A stretch of DNA of 64,000 bases, taken from positions 682,001 to 746,000 of the forward strand of contig NC_033566.1 in NCBI RefSeq assembly GCF_001680005.1, written 5' to 3'. Shown piece after piece: positions 51,372 to 62,469 of the stretch. Below the pieces are notes generated by a model, which was not told where the DNA came from, made no database searches, and saw only the letters and a program-made list of their open reading frames with translations. The translations under genes and the position numbers were made by a program. The stretch comes from Plasmodium coatneyi. Lineage: Eukaryota > Apicomplexa > Aconoidasida > Haemosporida > Plasmodiidae. Within the stretch, counting starts at the first letter, position 1. Every line of letters starts with the position of its first letter.

Positions 51372-52811
51372 ATGCCAAACTTGTTCAAAATAAAAAAGTC
51401 GAAAGAAGAAAACGTGTCGCAGCCGAAGCTAGTGACAAAAGCCATCATTTCGTCAGACTTCATTAAAAGGCTACCGAAATATGAAGACAAAAGGACCATC
51501 ATTTACTACTGGGGGAAGAGAGTAATCAACGAGAATGACGACACGCCCGAACACTTGCCAACGATATACACCGAGCTGTGGAACGTGAAAATTAAAGAAA
51601 TTAGTTGTAACAAATCATGTGCGCTATTTTTAAGCAACACAGGAAATATGTACTCCTTCGGAAAGGGGCTACATGGAGAGTTAGGACAGGGAAATTTAAT
51701 CGTATACAGTATCCAACCAACCCTAATCGAGTCGGTCAATCATATCAAACAAATAGCCTGTGGGTATAATCACTCCCTCTGTTTGTCTAACGACAATATT
51801 CTCTACACATGGGGTCATGGAAATTATAATGGCTTAAAATGTAACATGGATAAATACGAACCGACTATTTTAAATATAGTTGACTATGGCGATGTGATTG
51901 AAACGACGCTGAACGCCCTGTCACATTTAATTACTGACTACGAAAGGTGTGAGAGGAAAAAAAAAATTTGCACACAAATTTATGCAAAATATAACCAAAG
52001 CATAGCTGTATGTGATTCTAATACTTCCATGTACATATGGGGAGAAACGTACAATAATTATTTGAAATATATTCCCACCTTTTTTTACAAATTTGAGTGT
52101 AACAAAATTAAGCAAATAGCCATGGGGAAGAATTTTGGCATTTTGCTTCTTCAGAATGGAGAGTTGTACGGATGGGGCGATGGCACATATGGAGAGCTAT
52201 GCAGAAGATCCTTTGATGATGAGGGTGGCTGCTATTTTATATACCCTGAACCGCTAATCTTAAGGGATGCTAACAATAAGAAGTTGCCGAATATAAATAA
52301 AGTCAGTGCAGGAGCTAGACACGTGTTACTAATAACAGAAGACGAACATGTGTGGTCCTTTGGTGATAAAATTTCAGGCCAGTGCGGGATTTCTGGTTTC
52401 CAAAATATTGTAACGACCCCCAAATTTGTGGAATTACATGAAAATAATCAAAAGGCGAAAAAGGTATTTTGTGGAGAAAGACACTCGGCTTGTATTAACA
52501 AATTTAATCAACTCTACATGTGGGGCCATTCTGCGCACCACAAATTAATCTTTACTGCTAGTTCGGATTTTCTATTAAACCAGAATGTCCAGCCAGGCAT
52601 TTCCATTCAGTCCGGGCTGAAGCAAAAGTTTAACAAAGCCACTTTAATTTATTCTATGCTGCACCAGAAGGTTACCAATGCTTATTTGGGTGACGAATTC
52701 ACCATTGTAGTTGTCGGGGGAGAGACGTGCGAACATGCCAAGCAGGGAGACCAGTACTCTGATAAGACGTTTTACTCTGTACAGGAGGAAAGCGCCTACG
52801 TGTCGACGTAG
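51372..52811 (+). CDS. RCC1-repeat (regulator of chromosome condensation-like) protein
   Basis: A 479-residue single-exon protein built of RCC1 blades. Recognisable repeats are MYSFGKGLHGELGQG, LYTWGHGNYNGLK, MYIWGETYNN, LYGWGDGTYGELC, VWSFGDKISGQCG and LYMWGHSAHHK, each with the typical aromatic-W/F-G signature, forming a seven-bladed propeller. RCC1 itself is the nuclear exchange factor for Ran, but many RCC1-fold proteins do other jobs; the Ran-GEF catalytic residues cannot be verified here. The start ATG at 51372 was preferred because the open frame upstream (from 51234) runs through repeat DNA without protein-like content. The gene converges with the minus-strand membrane protein gene. 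Confidence 0.88.
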   Translation: MPNLFKIKKSKEENVSQPKLVTKAIISSDFIKRLPKYEDKRTIIYYWGKRVINENDDTPEHLPTIYTELWNVKIKEISCNKSCALFLSNTGNMYSFGKGLHGELGQGNLIVYSIQPTLIESVNHIKQIACGYNHSLCLSNDNILYTWGHGNYNGLKCNMDKYEPTILNIVDYGDVIETTLNALSHLITDYERCERKKKICTQIYAKYNQSIAVCDSNTSMYIWGETYNNYLKYIPTFFYKFECNKIKQIAMGKNFGILLLQNGELYGWGDGTYGELCRRSFDDEGGCYFIYPEPLILRDANNKKLPNINKVSAGARHVLLITEDEHVWSFGDKISGQCGISGFQNIVTTPKFVELHENNQKAKKVFCGERHSACINKFNQLYMWGHSAHHKLIFTASSDFLLNQNVQPGISIQSGLKQKFNKATLIYSMLHQKVTNAYLGDEFTIVVVGGETCEHAKQGDQYSDKTFYSVQEESAYVST

Positions 52812-53716
52812 CCCGCGCAGGGGGGTTAGGATGGGGCAAGCGTGAAGTCTACGTGGAAGGGGAACGCCTAATCGTGGTTAAATATAACAGCCGAACGAGC
52901 ATCCGTTTCGAAGCAGCGCATGCGTCTTTGCAAAAGCGGAGTGTAGTTTCCTTTTGTTTGTTCGCTACTTTTTTTTTCCTTTGGGGGGTGGCTGCGTGAG
53001 GGTGTGCATCTTCCCCATGATGTGCTACCTCTCCCCATTTTTTTTTGTCACCACGTGAATCTTCCCCCGAGATGTACACCTAGCAGCTTTAAATAATTTC
53101 CCTTTTCAAGCACGCGTGCTGCCTACTCGATTTGTGCATTAGCGTCCCTCCTCCCTACCATTCCACAGCGTACGTTCTCGCGTGTAAAGGCGTGGTGGGC
53201 TAATTAGCTAATTGTTTCACTCAAAATGGCCTTTTTAATTGTGTATTTTTTGTCCACGTTGCTCGTTTTTTGTGATTAATTTATTTTTTAAATGTGGAAC
53301 GAGCGTAACGCGGGCGTTTGTTTTTGTTTTTCGCGTGCATGCTTAATGGCGCGTTTATGTGGCGTTTTTTTTGACGTATTTTTTATGACGTTTTTGTGAA
53401 GTTTTTTCCTTCAAGCGGGTGAACACTAAATTCGTTGCTAGCAATAGCCACATTTAACAATGTTCACGTAAAAAAAAAAAAAAAAATCACTGCCCATTTT
53501 TGGCTAGCACACATTTTTACAAATGTCGTGTGTGCAATTTTCCACGCAGAGCAGGTTGTCCCGTTTAGCAAAGTGGCAAGTACAGAATGAGTTAAACTCA
53601 ATTCAATTAGAAGGGGAAGAATCTATAGCTCGTTAAATGATCGATTAGGATTGCTCTACAAAGGTGAAGGTCAATAAAAGTGCGTGCGCGGGGAATACTC
53701 CCCCATTTGCACACCC
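52812..53716. other. Convergent intergenic region downstream of the RCC1-protein gene
   Basis: The 3' UTRs of the RCC1-protein gene and the membrane protein gene face each other here. It contains an A17 run near 53469 and T/GTTTT-rich DNA. No exon was found. Confidence 0.6.
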
Positions 53717-54420
53717 TTAAACGATTGTCTCGTAATTCTGCACCTGCCTCTTAAAATGAACTATCGAGAACAAAGTCAAAATGGCTTCAATATAAGTTTC
53801 GAGGAACGAAAAGGAGTTTATAATTATACAATTCAATAGCAGCCATTTTGCGGCGGACGTATGACACCTTTGCTTCATATGGATCTCCGTGGAGTCCATG
53901 ATTTTCCCCGACGTAATGAAGGAGAAATAAAATGTGCAAACGTTCGTTGCAACCTTAAAGATACATAACGTTATTGTCAAAAAGGTGGATACGATAATTT
54001 CATCTTCGCTCACAATTTCTTCTCCCTTTATTAGCATAAAAAAAAAGTCAATAAAAAAGCTCGAAACTGAAAAGTACAAAAAAAAAAAAAAAAAAAAAAA
54101 AAAAATTACATATCAGCTGCGTATACCTGCAAATGCACACGCCCCTTCGTCCGGTGCGCAGCCAAAAAAAAATTACCCAAATTTGCCGCGGTAAAAAAAA
54201 GGATGGGAAATGTTTCAAAGCATTCTTGGCGCAGAATTATGGAGAAAAAACACGAAAAGGTGAACACATATAGTAAGAATATGTCTATGTAGAAAAAAAT
54301 GAACCAAATGTATCTAAGGGGCGTTTTGTACAGCGGAGTGGGCCCGCTGATTTTTCTTCGAAATAGCGATCCTCGAATTTTTTCATTCAACCCTGTAAGT
54401 TTGCTTATGCGTATACACAT
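53717..54420 (-). CDS. Multi-pass membrane protein, function unknown (two exons)
   Basis: Exons 54177-54420 (ATG at 54420) and 53717-54066 join through a strong GTAATT donor and a T-rich TTTTCAG acceptor, in phase, to give 197 residues. Hydrophobic segments: YIWFIFFYIDIFLLYVFTF, FPILFFTAANLVSSFFIDFF (spanning the junction), IIVSTFLTITLCIFKVATNV, and LLLNCIIINSFSFLETYIEA onward, consistent with four transmembrane helices. The N-terminus is basic. A separate upstream exon is possible because a CTTACAG acceptor lies after residue 8. I do not recognise the family. The intron contains a long A/T homopolymer (about 54078-54105). Confidence 0.65.
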
Positions 54421-55600
54421 TATTTTGGTCCCCGTTTTTCTCTTTACGCGTATTGCTCGGTTGGCCCGCCTTTTCCGATGTGGCTTCCTATACGGACGCG
54501 GTTTCCAATATCAATGCCACTGCTCCCTTTCAGTGTACCCCCAGGGAGTGGTATTTTAAAGGAGAAGTGGAAAAAATTGTCTGTAGAATGGATGAAGACG
54601 CACTCGCGTTACGTTTCGCGTAATTGCCCCTAAAGGAAAATGCTACATATGTTATATGCTTAAAAAAAACACAAAAAATGTGGCGCATGTTTAGTCTTTG
54701 CAGAGCAATGATGAAGGGATAATTGAAACTTAAAAAAAGTCATAAACAAACAGTAAAAAAAAGGGTATAGAAAAATGGTAAAAAAGGGGGATGAACAAAT
54801 GATAAAAAAAGTGGAAATATTTATAAGTGGATAAGCGCATAAATACGTGTGTGCAATGAAGTGACGCGGGGATAGACGCACGTCCAAATTTGCCTTCTCC
54901 AAATGAAAATGTCATGGAGCTGGCTTCCATAAAAAAAAAAAAACATTGCTCAAAAGTGTGCACACTGGGTGATATAACATAATAAGGACAAACATAAAAC
55001 AACATCGCACGCAAAATTAAAATATGCTTATATGTTCAAATGAAGAATCATCAGGGGGAGATGGGATTTAATTATGAATGCGCATTTCTTCATGTTGAGT
55101 ATGCACAGCTGAGAAAATGCAAGGTGGACATAAAAAAAAAAAAAAAAAATACAACAATTTATGGTTTACGCATTAATTATTTGTTTTACATAATATGAAA
55201 GGGACTTGCCCAGACGCATTTAATTCGAGTACCAGCAACATGAGCTCCCATTCGAAAAGGTAAACAAATTGTGAAATTTTTTTCTCTGAAAGGTTCCTTA
55301 TTAGGGGAATTCTGATAGGATGGCTCTCTTCCGCAAAAATGAAGAAAAGGCACAACTGGTTTGTTCCTCCTTTTTTTTGCGTTTCGGTTATGTTGCCCAA
55401 ATTTGATACCCCTCACGGGTTAATCTTCGCACGGAGACCATCTCAGCACGGCTGTGCGTTTGGCCGCCATGTGATATATTGGTACACAAGGACGAAACAA
55501 AGCGACGCTAAGAATAAAGGCACGAGGAAATGCAAATGAGGCGGTAGTCAACCCACACTGGGGATGGATACCACCAATATTGGTATTGCTGCTCCCCCCC
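54421..55600. promoter_or_regulatory. Intergenic region between the membrane protein and PP2A B'' genes
   Basis: Both neighbours are on the minus strand: membrane-protein promoter near 54421, PP2A B'' 3' UTR near 55600. A-runs occur at about 54930 and 55130-55149. The region 55170-55540 has short frames on both strands without splice support. Confidence 0.45.
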
Positions 55601-58600
55601 TCAATCGGAGTCCAACCCGTAGAAGCCCTTCCCCTCGTAGGTGTCAAAATTGTCCTCATAGCAGCCTTCATTCTCCATGTAGCATAATTCGTCGTACTTA
55701 GTTTTGCAGAAGATCTCCCATGGAGTGGCGTGGGGAAACTCCGTCTCGATTTGCAACTCCTTGTACACATCCCTGCTCTCCCAAGCTAATAACTTGGACA
55801 AGCTAACCAAGCAACCAAAAAACCTGGCTGCATATTTCTTATTCCTTTTAAAATCGGAGAGGGTAAAATTGCCTTCATTCTTTGGCTGAATGGCATCATT
55901 CATCTGGCAAAGCCAGTCTTCAAATTTAGGTTCCTCCAAATAATGCGACTTTAATCTCTCCATTTGAATGTTAAAAAAAACTTGAATTTCATGGTCCCTA
56001 ATGACGCAATCAGCGTCCAAGTCGATTAGTTTAAACCAAAATTCAATGGCCCGATCTGTTGTCATGTCTTCGTAATTCATGATAAAATAAATCCAGTCGT
56101 TTAGACACATATATTTTTCATTTGGTCCTCCCAACTTGATGGATATCCTAGACCAAATTCTATTTACTATAAAATCATTTAGCGAATGGTTATCGAATCT
56201 GTACAGATCGTTGTCATCAATGAGCATATCTTTGCAGCTGCTCGTTTGGCAAAAGGTGCAATAGTACACATAGAAGTGGGAATAACTGAAATAGTTTTTC
56301 ACGTGCTGTACTTTTATATTGTCATCTAGGCAACACCAAATGTGAGCCAAGTTGTGTCTCCTCAAGTCTTTTAAGTACACTCTATTCGTGTCGTTTACAT
56401 CTATGTGATAATATATCCTCACGATGACAGATTCTATGTATCTTTCTAAAAATTCTGCGTGCTCATGTAGGAACTGCAAAGATGTGTTTCTTTTTAGAAT
56501 TTCTCTTACGAACACATCAAAGTCTTTAAACTCGATGTAGTCCCTATTGGGGTCCTTAACTGCATTGAAGAAATTTACAATGGAACACTTCTTATATGGG
56601 ACATCTACAATTTCTCCCTTTTGGCTGCATCCTCCGTCATTCACGTCTAGCGCGTGCTCATCGCAGTCTAAGCGGGTTGCTTCACTTTGCAGGTGAGAAA
56701 TTTCATTCACAGACTCATCTCTGATATCCCCATCCGATGGAGTAACGACGTGCAGGGCGCTTTTTACGCTTCCCTGTTTGGCCCTTTCAAATAAACTCCT
56801 ATACCTACTATCGTTGTAGTAACTTGGATCCTTCGTCCCATCAATAAAGCGATTGCGGAAGTACTTCCTTACTTCATCACACGTTACAAAATCTTCATTG
56901 ACTTTTTCAATACGAGAGTACAAAGTGTGGCTCATATATCTTCCAATTTTTAGAAAGTCTACAACTATTAACCTTTCGAATAAATCTAAATTCATTTTAT
57001 TGTCACATTGGCTGAATATTTTTTTTAATTTTTTGTCCGTCTCCTCGTTCATCATTTTGTCTATGGTTACTGTCATTTTGGGTATTACAATAGGCACCTC
57101 CGTTTTGTTCATATCCTGCAATGTTTTTTCACTTTCTTTAGGGCTATATGTGGGGTCACTTCGGATTTGTTTCTCCTCATGCGGAGGTTGTTCTAGCTGT
57201 TTGTTTTTCCTTAGGAGGTGGCTCTCCTCCGTTGGAATTTTACTCGCAATTAGAGTTGCTGTTCTGTGTTGTGTTTCGTGCCCCTGCATGTGCATCGGGT
57301 AGCTAAATTTTTCTTCCCCCTGAAGGAGTTCTTCAACGGGGGAGATGTTCCCTCCAGGGTGGTGTTTCCCAGACATGCGATGTTTCCCGTTTCTATCCCC
57401 AGGCTCATCCTCACCGAGGGGAGTTTTCTCCTGGGAGAGCCCCCCCTTCTCTGTACCACCGCAAATATAATCATCTTCTGCCTTCCAATGTGCGTCATCT
57501 TCCCTATGTGTAGTTTCCCTAAACGTAGTCATCATATCGTCCTTCTCACTACCCTGCGTGGGGTCAGTGAACACCTCATATATCGACTTCATTACTGCCT
57601 CCCTTTGGGGGCTAAAAATTTCATCCTCTAAATTGTTTCTCTCCCTGGGTTGCTGTATCCTTCCCATAATTTCGTGGTATTCCTCCTTGTCCACGTCACT
57701 GTAATTGTTTGTAGCTACTTTGTTCTCTTCCCTACTATCATGCCTCTTTTTTATTATCACTTCTTCACCATTGTGGTAGTGTTTCAAATTTTCATCCGTG
57801 GACACATCGGTGTGATCATTCCGTTCGCTGCTAAAGTCGAGATGACTTCCGACCCCACTGATCCTCCTTTCTGCAGACCTACTGGGGGTGTGGCTCGATC
57901 CAGATCTACTTCTGCTTTCCCCCAAATGAGGGTCATCTTTTAGTGTGGGAATCCTATACCCCACCTGGGTGCTGGCACTTCCTTTCCCCTGTTCGCTTTG
58001 GGACATCCTCCTCATTAGTATATCATTTATGCCAACTCTGCTTGTTCCTCGCGTTCCTAATTCTACAGCGCTGGTCCTGTCTCCCTCGTTCTCATCATCC
58101 ATTTTATCATTTTCTTCGAATTCTTCCCTCTCTCTGCTGCGGGGAGTCCGTCTGTCCAGTTGGTCCAAATCATCACAGGTACTCCTCCCACACTGTTCAG
58201 AAAAGTCATTCCGCTTGGCAAACTCATTAGGATGGCCAAAATTTTTATCCACTTCGTAATATGTCTTTGAGCTAAAACTTTCGCTGCTCTTTTTTACGTG
58301 TTCAAATGGGGGGATATCCGAGTGGAACAAATTCCCCATGTTGTTTTTCGCCAAGTGTAGCTGATAATCCAACCAGCTATCAACATCGTTAGGACTTTCT
58401 TTTAACTTCATTTTAAAGTTTTGTATAAATAGCCACACATCTTCGTCCATCAGAAACTGTCTCATTAATTCCCCCTTTAAAAATAAATGGGGAAAAAAAT
58501 TAAAATTTTTCATTTCTGATTTTTCCGATCCTGGGGGTATAAAATTGTCTGCCTGGACATTCGCCTTCTCATTCTTCATCGTCGCGTTTGCTATGAATTG

Positions 58601-58612
58601 GGCTCGTTTCAT
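55601..58612 (-). CDS. PP2A regulatory subunit B''-type EF-hand protein
   Basis: A 1003-residue protein. The N-terminal half is polar low complexity (Ser/Glu/Asp/Arg-rich, about 58500-57100 on the minus strand). The C-terminal half matches the PR72/PR130 family of PP2A B'' regulatory subunits, which target the phosphatase and bind calcium: EFLERYIESVIVRIYYHID, HVKNYFSYSHFYVYYCTF, AIEFWFKLIDLDADC and FEDWLCQMNDAIQP all have direct counterparts. The EF-hand loop DLDADCVIRDHE (near 55996-56031) has D at positions 1, 3 and 5 and E at 12, so it should bind calcium. The start was set at the first ATG, 58612; the open frame extends upstream without ATG, so a 5' exon is possible. The C-terminus EGKGFYGLDSD is acidic. 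Confidence 0.88.
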   Translation of the reverse strand: MKRAQFIANATMKNEKANVQADNFIPPGSEKSEMKNFNFFPHLFLKGELMRQFLMDEDVWLFIQNFKMKLKESPNDVDSWLDYQLHLAKNNMGNLFHSDIPPFEHVKKSSESFSSKTYYEVDKNFGHPNEFAKRNDFSEQCGRSTCDDLDQLDRRTPRSREREEFEENDKMDDENEGDRTSAVELGTRGTSRVGINDILMRRMSQSEQGKGSASTQVGYRIPTLKDDPHLGESRSRSGSSHTPSRSAERRISGVGSHLDFSSERNDHTDVSTDENLKHYHNGEEVIIKKRHDSREENKVATNNYSDVDKEEYHEIMGRIQQPRERNNLEDEIFSPQREAVMKSIYEVFTDPTQGSEKDDMMTTFRETTHREDDAHWKAEDDYICGGTEKGGLSQEKTPLGEDEPGDRNGKHRMSGKHHPGGNISPVEELLQGEEKFSYPMHMQGHETQHRTATLIASKIPTEESHLLRKNKQLEQPPHEEKQIRSDPTYSPKESEKTLQDMNKTEVPIVIPKMTVTIDKMMNEETDKKLKKIFSQCDNKMNLDLFERLIVVDFLKIGRYMSHTLYSRIEKVNEDFVTCDEVRKYFRNRFIDGTKDPSYYNDSRYRSLFERAKQGSVKSALHVVTPSDGDIRDESVNEISHLQSEATRLDCDEHALDVNDGGCSQKGEIVDVPYKKCSIVNFFNAVKDPNRDYIEFKDFDVFVREILKRNTSLQFLHEHAEFLERYIESVIVRIYYHIDVNDTNRVYLKDLRRHNLAHIWCCLDDNIKVQHVKNYFSYSHFYVYYCTFCQTSSCKDMLIDDNDLYRFDNHSLNDFIVNRIWSRISIKLGGPNEKYMCLNDWIYFIMNYEDMTTDRAIEFWFKLIDLDADCVIRDHEIQVFFNIQMERLKSHYLEEPKFEDWLCQMNDAIQPKNEGNFTLSDFKRNKKYAARFFGCLVSLSKLLAWESRDVYKELQIETEFPHATPWEIFCKTKYDELCYMENEGCYEDNFDTYEGKGFYGLDSD

Positions 58613-60463
58613 TTTGTCTTTCCCTTTCTCCTTTGCGTCCACGCTAGTAGTCTCAATTTTGACTTGCCCCAAATTAGTCCCTTCCCGTGTGGACCGCTTA
58701 ATCCCCCAGTCGAAGAGGAAAAATCAGAGGGAAGGAAGTTCACACGTTGGTACGTTCATGCTTGGGGATGCATTTATTCACTTCCCCTTTGGAGTGTACA
58801 TTCGTGTATATATATAAACCTATGGAGTTTTTTATCCTCCCTTATGCAATGAGAGAAGAGCAATTCTTCTTTACGCCTTTCGCGTGTAGCTTTAATGCTA
58901 GAGCTACAACGAAGGAAAGGACTCTTCCTCCTGGTGATTCCTTTCTTCTTGCGTTCCGCTCTTATTACACACGGAGAAACAGCAAAGATGCTAAAAAAGT
59001 GTGGTGGTGCTACCTTCTGGTGGACACCTCACTTCCACACCTTCGTTATGAATGTAAAAAGTCCCCTTCAACGTTCAAATTAGGTCTTCATAAAAGAAGA
59101 AAAAATAAATACACAACGATGTAGTTCCTTAACAGTTTTACCAGTTCGTCTTTTCGCGCACACTTTTGGCCTTCCCTTTGGTCCACGTCGAAATCGCATC
59201 GAAGGAAAATTTTCTAACTCGAAATAGATTAAAATGGAAGAGGCCTCCCTCATAGGAGTAAGGAGTAACTAAAAGGTGAAACAAATTGGGTTCCAGCGTA
59301 GGGTGTTAAGGGCCCCTGCATGTTTCGTCATACGGGAGGTTTAACTGTACGTGCTCGTGCATATAAGGAGTATGTTCCCACTGCATGCATACGGACGTGT
59401 AGGGGAAGACCGCCAAGTGAGGCCATAATAAAAGAGGAAAGGAAAAAAAAAAAAAAAGAAAAATGCTCACCTGGGGTTAATCTACATCCATAGGCCAGCA
59501 CTACTTAGTCGCGTTCCCAATTTTTCACATCCCCTGGGAGAGCTATCACGCGGGAATTTCTTCTCTGCTAAGGAAAAAAAAATTGGACTGTTCGCTGCTT
59601 GCCTTAAAAAGGACTTCACATTTTTTATGAAAAAAATGTTGGGAAAGCAGAAAATCCACCTACTAAAAAAAATTAAAACAAGTACACAATTTTGACACGG
59701 TAAATTTTCGCGTGTAAAATGTTCACAGTAAAATTGGCAAATTAAAAATTACCCTTCTGGGGACATTCAAACGAAGACTCACTTTTCTTTCCTTCCGATA
59801 CACAAATGTGTCCTCGCACATGGAGAAAAATGTGTCCACGTTTGTTTTACAATTTTAAACTTCGCATGCTGCGTGTACTTTTTTGTTCGCCTTAAAGTGG
59901 ACATCGTGAGGGCTAAACGGGAAGGCAGCAAAAGGGCAAAAGGGCAAAAGGGCAATATGACGGGACATGGCTCCACCTTTAACCCTTCCCGCACAATCGC
60001 ATATCATTCTCAGCAGTCCAACGTGTAGTCTTCGACGTGCTTCAGGTTTAAATGCTTCTAGCCACCTGGACACCGCGGGCGCAAAATGAGGAATCAAAAA
60101 CCCGAGGGAGTACCCATGGAAAAGAAGCCGCAACGAATTGTGCTATGTCACTATAGATGGTAGCACAATCAGTGAAGGTGAAAAAAAAAAAAAAAAAAAA
60201 AAAGGCACTCTTATGAAGGCGACATATACCACATTATCATGAAGTAAAAAAAGGACCCACGAGAAGGTCCACCTTTGCATAACAAACCGTGCTTCCGAAT
60301 TGGAAAAAATTAAAAGATTCGCATTTGGTTATTCTCCGAAAAATGCGCACATGTTATGTGTACACACAAAGGATGTGTGTTCCTTTTTTTTCTTTTTATA
60401 GTATACTTAATTTTCTTTAAAGAGGAAAATTTTTTACTAATTTTTAAACAAATTTATCAGAGG

Positions 60464-60503
<40 letters not shown>

Positions 60504-60692
60504 TTATTAAAAAGGCGTTGTAATATTTGTACACAAAAAATTATGGCTTAAAAATGCAATAGCAACCAAATTATCATATTTGAATTAAAAAAAAAGGAAA
60601 ATTAACAACGTGGTTAATTTAATACTATTGATACATAAACATATTATATTTTACTAAACCGTATTGTGTGTACGATTTTTTACTTGTCCAAA
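58613..60692. other. Intergenic region between PP2A B'' start and the E2 gene
   Basis: 2.1 kb with the PP2A B'' promoter on the left and the E2 3' UTR on the right. It holds A15 near 59443, A23 near 60181 and an A33 tract (60466-60498), plus three copies of a 9-base AAAGGGCAA unit near 59930-59955. No coding exon is supported. Confidence 0.5.
60466..60498. repeat. A33 homopolymer
   Basis: Thirty-three consecutive A, about 195 bases beyond the stop codon of the E2 gene on its 3' side. Confidence 0.9.
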
Positions 60693-62469
60693 TTATGAAT
60701 TTTCCAGGAGGGTGTTTAGCGCCAGTGTTTCATTCCAGTCGGCATTTATTAAGGCATTCTGCAAGGGAAAAATAAAAAAAAAAAAAGAAGGGGGGGGATC
60801 CACAATGAGGGAAAGAGTACGGGGGAACTTTCTCCACAACGTGCATATATTCTTTATCGCTTTGCAGAAGGCAAGTATTTTGCGCTATCCCCTGTGTGTA
60901 TGATCATGCTGCAAATTTGGCAAACAAGCCGTATGCATGCACGTGCATTCTTAGGGACCTTCGCCTGGTCCTCCGTAAATCCCATTTCGGTGATCTTCTT
61001 AATCTGAACGGGGGGGAAAAAACAAAAAAAAAAAAAAATGAAATATCTTATATTCATCTCACTGAACGTACTAAAAAATCCGAGCTCAAAATGGCATCTT
61101 CCGTTCTGCTGTGGCGTATTACAATGACTTCTCTTGGTTCGAGTTTCGGTCCGGTGGCAAAAGTCTTCGTCCACACACTGAACGGGGGAAACGAAAAAAA
61201 AAAAAAAATTCATAATAAAACAGCACTCATTGAGGAGGAAATAATCATAAGAGAGGTACACTCTGGAGATGCATTCCCAACCCAAAGGGGGCTATCAAAT
61301 TGGGGTGTGTGTGCATATTTGGTGTGCTAAAAACCTGGCTGTTTTTAAAAAAAGGGAATAGTTCTCTTTGTACATTTTTGCCACTTCTGCGTCTTGGGGA
61401 TCGTCTACAAAAAAAAAAAAAAAAAAAGGGAGGATGTAGATGGGGGTCCAGACACAGAGGAAACAAAATTATACATGTACAATCGACCCACATATACGTG
61501 TGTGGTTTCATATACAAATATATCCCTCATGTTGCAAGCTTTAACATGATTTGAAATTTCCCCCCCCCCAAAAAAAAGAATATTTCCCTGCTTTAAATGC
61601 TCAAATGTTGGGACTACTGTGCGGACCGATGCTTCATATATGTATGCCCACAGAATAACTGAGGCAAACGCTCACCTGGTTGCGGATCTGACAGCAGTGC
61701 TTGAATAGACAAAAGTGCAGTTCTAATTGTCAATGCGGGACTCCATTCGTTTTTTAAAACGTCCAGACAGATTGCCCCTGTTTGGCTTGAAATGTTGGGG
61801 TGCCATATTTTGGTTTGAAATTTTATCTGCATGGAGGGGAGGAGGGGAAGAGAATGCAACTGGACATGGAGGAAGGCACAAATTGGAGGGGTACATATAC
61901 ACACGAACCTGCACAGATGAACTTGTCGAATTGCTCTCTACCTCACGTGATCGTGATAGCGCTGCGGGGTTTGCTCACCTTGGGTGGGTTATACGGGTAA
62001 TCATTCGGTATAGTTATGTCTAAGATAAAATGCCCATCTTCATAGGGAGTCCCCGATGGACCCTTGATAAAACCAACCCACTCCGAAATGTTGGAGTCCT
62101 TCACGTGGGCATCTATTTCTTGCACGTTCTCATTTTCAATGTCTTTTAACTCCTAATAAGGTTTACGTAGGGGGAGGAATGGGAAGAACTCCTCATGTGC
62201 TATTATCATTTGTTCGATCTTTTTTGTGCCTTCCTAACGCACAAGAATGTTCATGTCATTTTGTAGAAGGGATCCCAGACACGTATACTCTCCCGAGGGC
62301 ATACTCAAATGAACCCTCACAGGTGAGTCTCCATGCAGACATGCGAACGGGGTGAATTTCCGCACAGTTCTGAAGAACCTCACTTGTGCTCATAGTTGCA
62401 CTCTCCCAATTGATCAATTACCTTCTGCAGACGGAGTAACTCCTTTGAACTTCTCGTTGTGGAATTCAT
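60693..62469 (-). CDS. Ubiquitin-conjugating enzyme E2 with UBA domain (UBE2K/Ubc1-like)
   Basis: An E2 that carries ubiquitin on a catalytic Cys and probably builds K48-linked chains, as UBE2K/E2-25K does. Seven exons: 62422-62469, 61979-62152, 61676-61826, 61335-61404, 61072-61177, 60959-61003 and 60693-60758; phases agree and give 219 residues (UBE2K is 200). Features: N-terminal helix KELLRLQKELKDIE, GPSGTPYEDGHF, HPN at 83-85, catalytic C94 in TGAICLDVL, the DDPQD segment, and a C-terminal UBA domain (184-219) with IKKITEMGFTEDQA and ALINADWNETLALNTLLENS. The linker around residues 149-183 is plasmodial and unlike other UBE2K. The GTCCCT donor of exon 6 is atypical but the joined UBA reads correctly. 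Confidence 0.93.
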
